Made by a program: the position numbers and the translations under genes. Positions 4,244 through 5,460 of a stretch of DNA of 5,460 bases are shown here, in pieces. Each line of letters opens with the position of its first letter. Positions within the stretch are counted from its first letter, which is position 1. The stretch is from positions 1-5,460 of the forward strand of contig PIXS01000172.1 of assembly GCA_003096255.1 (NCBI GenBank), read 5' to 3'. This stretch comes from Candidatus Bathyarchaeum sp. Its GTDB lineage: Archaea; Thermoproteota; Bathyarchaeia; Bathyarchaeales; Bathyarchaeaceae. Below the pieces are notes generated by a model. That model saw only the letters and a program-made list of their open reading frames with translations, had not been told where the DNA came from and searched no databases.

Positions 4244-5347
4244 ATGAAACCGAAGACTGTTGCGCTTGTGTTTCTGTTTACGTTCGTTTTGATAGGAAAT
4301 TGTGTTTTAACATTCAAACCAGCTTTAGCCACCTCAGAGCCAAACACAATAACTGTTCCTGACGATTACCCGAAAATACAGGATGCCGTAGCCGCCGCAA
4401 ACAGCGGAGACACAATCATCGTAAAAGCTGGAACATACACTGAAGAGTGGGTTTCTGTAGACAAGCAGGTTTCCCTTGTTGGAGACAACCAAAAAAGTCT
4501 GGTTTACTACAGCACTGCCGTGGGCTTCATTGTAACGGCAGACGGTGCTCAGATAAGCGGGTTTACGATCGTGAGCAGTGTAGACATGCAGGGGTATGCC
4601 ATCAGCATAACCAGCTCAAACAATTGTGTTGTTGAAGGCAATTTGATAGAAGGTAACGTCGTGGGAGTTTCCGTTACTGGCTCTTCTTCAGGCAACACGA
4701 TTTCTGGCAACATCCTAAACCACAATGAACGCTCCATCGAGTTGTTTAATTCTCCAGAAAACACAATCTCAGACAACAACATAACTGGCGCCATAGTCTC
4801 TGCCATCTCTCTTGATGATTCTTCAGGCAACACTGTTTCAGGAAACAGGATATCAGACCTTGAGGACGGAATGGGCGCCCTAATGCTCTGGAGCTCATCA
4901 AACAACGTGATTTCCAAAAATTTGCTCTTTGGCGGAAACCCTATGCTTTTGCTAGGCAGCTCAGATAATGTTCTTTCAGAAAATTTTGTTGTTGATAGCG
5001 AATACGGCATAGTTGTGGGGCTTTCTTCAAACAACCAAATCTACAGCAATTACTTCATCAACGTGACGCAGCCTACAATGGACACCGACATCAGCGAGGG
5101 GGCTCCCTCAGCGAACAGCTGGGACAATGGCGCCAAAGGCAATTACTGGTCAGATTACGATGGAGTAGACAGTGACGGTGACGGCATCGGAGACACGCCT
5201 CATGTACTGTACGAAAATAACCAAGACAACCACCCACTAATGGAACCCGCCGAGATTCCGGAGTTTCCATCATGGGCATTCCTTCCCTTATTCCTGATAG
5301 CTACCTTTGCTGGAGTAATCGCCAAAAAGAAACACAAAAAACGTTGA
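4244..5347 (+). CDS. NosD-like right-handed beta-helix surface protein with PEFPSW membrane tail
   Basis: This 367-residue exported protein has a signal peptide over 1-29 (hydrophobic 6-23, cleavage after ALA). Residues 43-67 (PKIQDAVAAANSGDTIIV, then KAGTYTE) are the conserved opening of pectin-lyase-like beta-helices. Parallel beta-helix coils follow, with an asparagine ladder (N-x-I-x-x-N) at about N133, N156, N178, N201, N226, N247 and N269, a spacing of 21-25 residues. The block NSWDNGAKGNYWSDYDG (291-307) plus DSDGDGIGDTP (309-319) is the NosD-type C-terminal signature and a likely calcium loop. The end, EIPEFPSW (337-344), a membrane helix over about 345-360, and KKKHKKR anchor it to the cell surface in the manner of PEF-type archaeal sorting tails. 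Despite the NosD name, no nos genes are nearby, so copper or N2O reduction should not be assumed. Glycan binding or a surface-layer role is more likely. Twelve bp separate its stop from the convergent polymerase gene. Confidence 0.88.
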   Translation: MKPKTVALVFLFTFVLIGNCVLTFKPALATSEPNTITVPDDYPKIQDAVAAANSGDTIIVKAGTYTEEWVSVDKQVSLVGDNQKSLVYYSTAVGFIVTADGAQISGFTIVSSVDMQGYAISITSSNNCVVEGNLIEGNVVGVSVTGSSSGNTISGNILNHNERSIELFNSPENTISDNNITGAIVSAISLDDSSGNTVSGNRISDLEDGMGALMLWSSSNNVISKNLLFGGNPMLLLGSSDNVLSENFVVDSEYGIVVGLSSNNQIYSNYFINVTQPTMDTDISEGAPSANSWDNGAKGNYWSDYDGVDSDGDGIGDTPHVLYENNQDNHPLMEPAEIPEFPSWAFLPLFLIATFAGVIAKKKHKKR

Positions 5348-5359
5348 CACCACATTTCT

Positions 5360-5460
5360 CTAGATGCCAAAAAAGCTTGTTATCTGCTTCTGCTGATTCT
5401 CCTTTTTAGTTAAGTTTGAGAGTTTCACGCCTACTCTTCTTGCATTAACATCCGATTCTG
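5360..5460 (-). CDS. C-terminal end of a DinB-type (Y-family) DNA polymerase, partial
   Basis: A minus-strand frame is open from the window edge to a TAG at 5360-5362, giving the last 32 residues of a protein whose start lies beyond 5460. The block RRVGVKLSNL closely resembles the end of the little-finger domain of Pol IV/DinB proteins (family pattern RRxGVRxSNL). It is followed by a Lys/Gln-rich linker and the terminal QKQITSFFGI. The latter fits the PIP box Q-x-x-I-x-x-F-F, the motif by which translesion polymerases bind the PCNA clamp, and its place at the extreme C-terminus is typical. The protein would carry out error-prone synthesis past DNA lesions. Only about a tenth of such a protein is visible, so the assignment rests on these two motifs. 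It is convergent with the NosD-like gene. Confidence 0.68.
   Translation of the reverse strand, partial: ESDVNARRVGVKLSNLTKKENQQKQITSFFGI

Noticed and set aside
4549..5034. A 161-codon open frame on the minus strand inside the NosD-like gene
   Set aside because: It is antisense to a convincing beta-helix gene. Its Ser/Pro/Glu/Thr-rich product mirrors the Asn/Ser/Gly repeat codons and has no start signals of its own.
4626..5050. Repeats in the beta-helix coding region as a possible CRISPR or tandem DNA repeat
   Set aside because: The repetition is at protein level (Asn ladder every 21-25 residues) and the DNA copies are diverged; there are no constant repeats with unique spacers.

Overview
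The window looks like chromosomal DNA from an archaeon. Supporting signs are TATA (box A) elements about 25 bp upstream of inferred transcript starts, Shine-Dalgarno sites of the GGAGGTGA/AAAGGTGA type, a tRNA gene with a canonical bulge-helix-bulge (BHB) intron, a Y-family polymerase tail ending in a PCNA-interacting (PIP) motif, and a secreted beta-helix protein ending in PEFPSW, a membrane helix and a basic tail. From memory, that C-terminal tail and the gene mix are common in Bathyarchaeia and related Thermoproteota. The lineage is an inference and was not tested.

Layout from left to right. A small charged helical protein (minus strand, 29-220) faces, across a 168-bp divergent gap, a cytoplasmic ClpP-fold serine peptidase-like protein of the SDH_sah family (389-1276, plus). 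This converges, with 8 bp between stop codons, on a dCMP deaminase (1285-1770, minus). A divergent promoter region then leads to a secreted aromatic-rich protein of unknown function (1936-2634, plus), followed by two T-tracts. Next comes a complete tRNA-Ala(CGC) gene with a 16-nt intron and an encoded CCA (2749-2841). It converges tightly on an ECF-transporter substrate-binding subunit (2848-3414, minus), which lies downstream of an ArsR-type winged-helix regulator (3504-3800, minus). The regulator is divergent from a 61-residue two-helix membrane protein (3955-4140, plus). After it lies a NosD-like secreted, membrane-anchored right-handed beta-helix protein (4244-5347, plus). The right edge holds the 3' end of a minus-strand gene (5360-5460) that reads as the C-terminus of a DinB-type translesion polymerase.

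Most genes appear to be single transcription units with their own TATA and SD signals. The only plausible functional pair is the ArsR regulator and the ECF S subunit. dCMP deaminase serves dUMP/dTTP supply and DinB serves DNA damage tolerance, but nothing here links them in an operon. I see no mobile element, CRISPR array or phage module. For three proteins (positions 2848, 3504 and 1285) I moved the start downstream of the longest open frame because promoter and SD signals lie inside the extension. The less ordinary signals are the tRNA intron, three perfect palindromes or inverted repeats at promoters, the unknown secreted protein, and the unannotated polymerase tail. I do not see convincing evidence for a wholly new multi-gene system.
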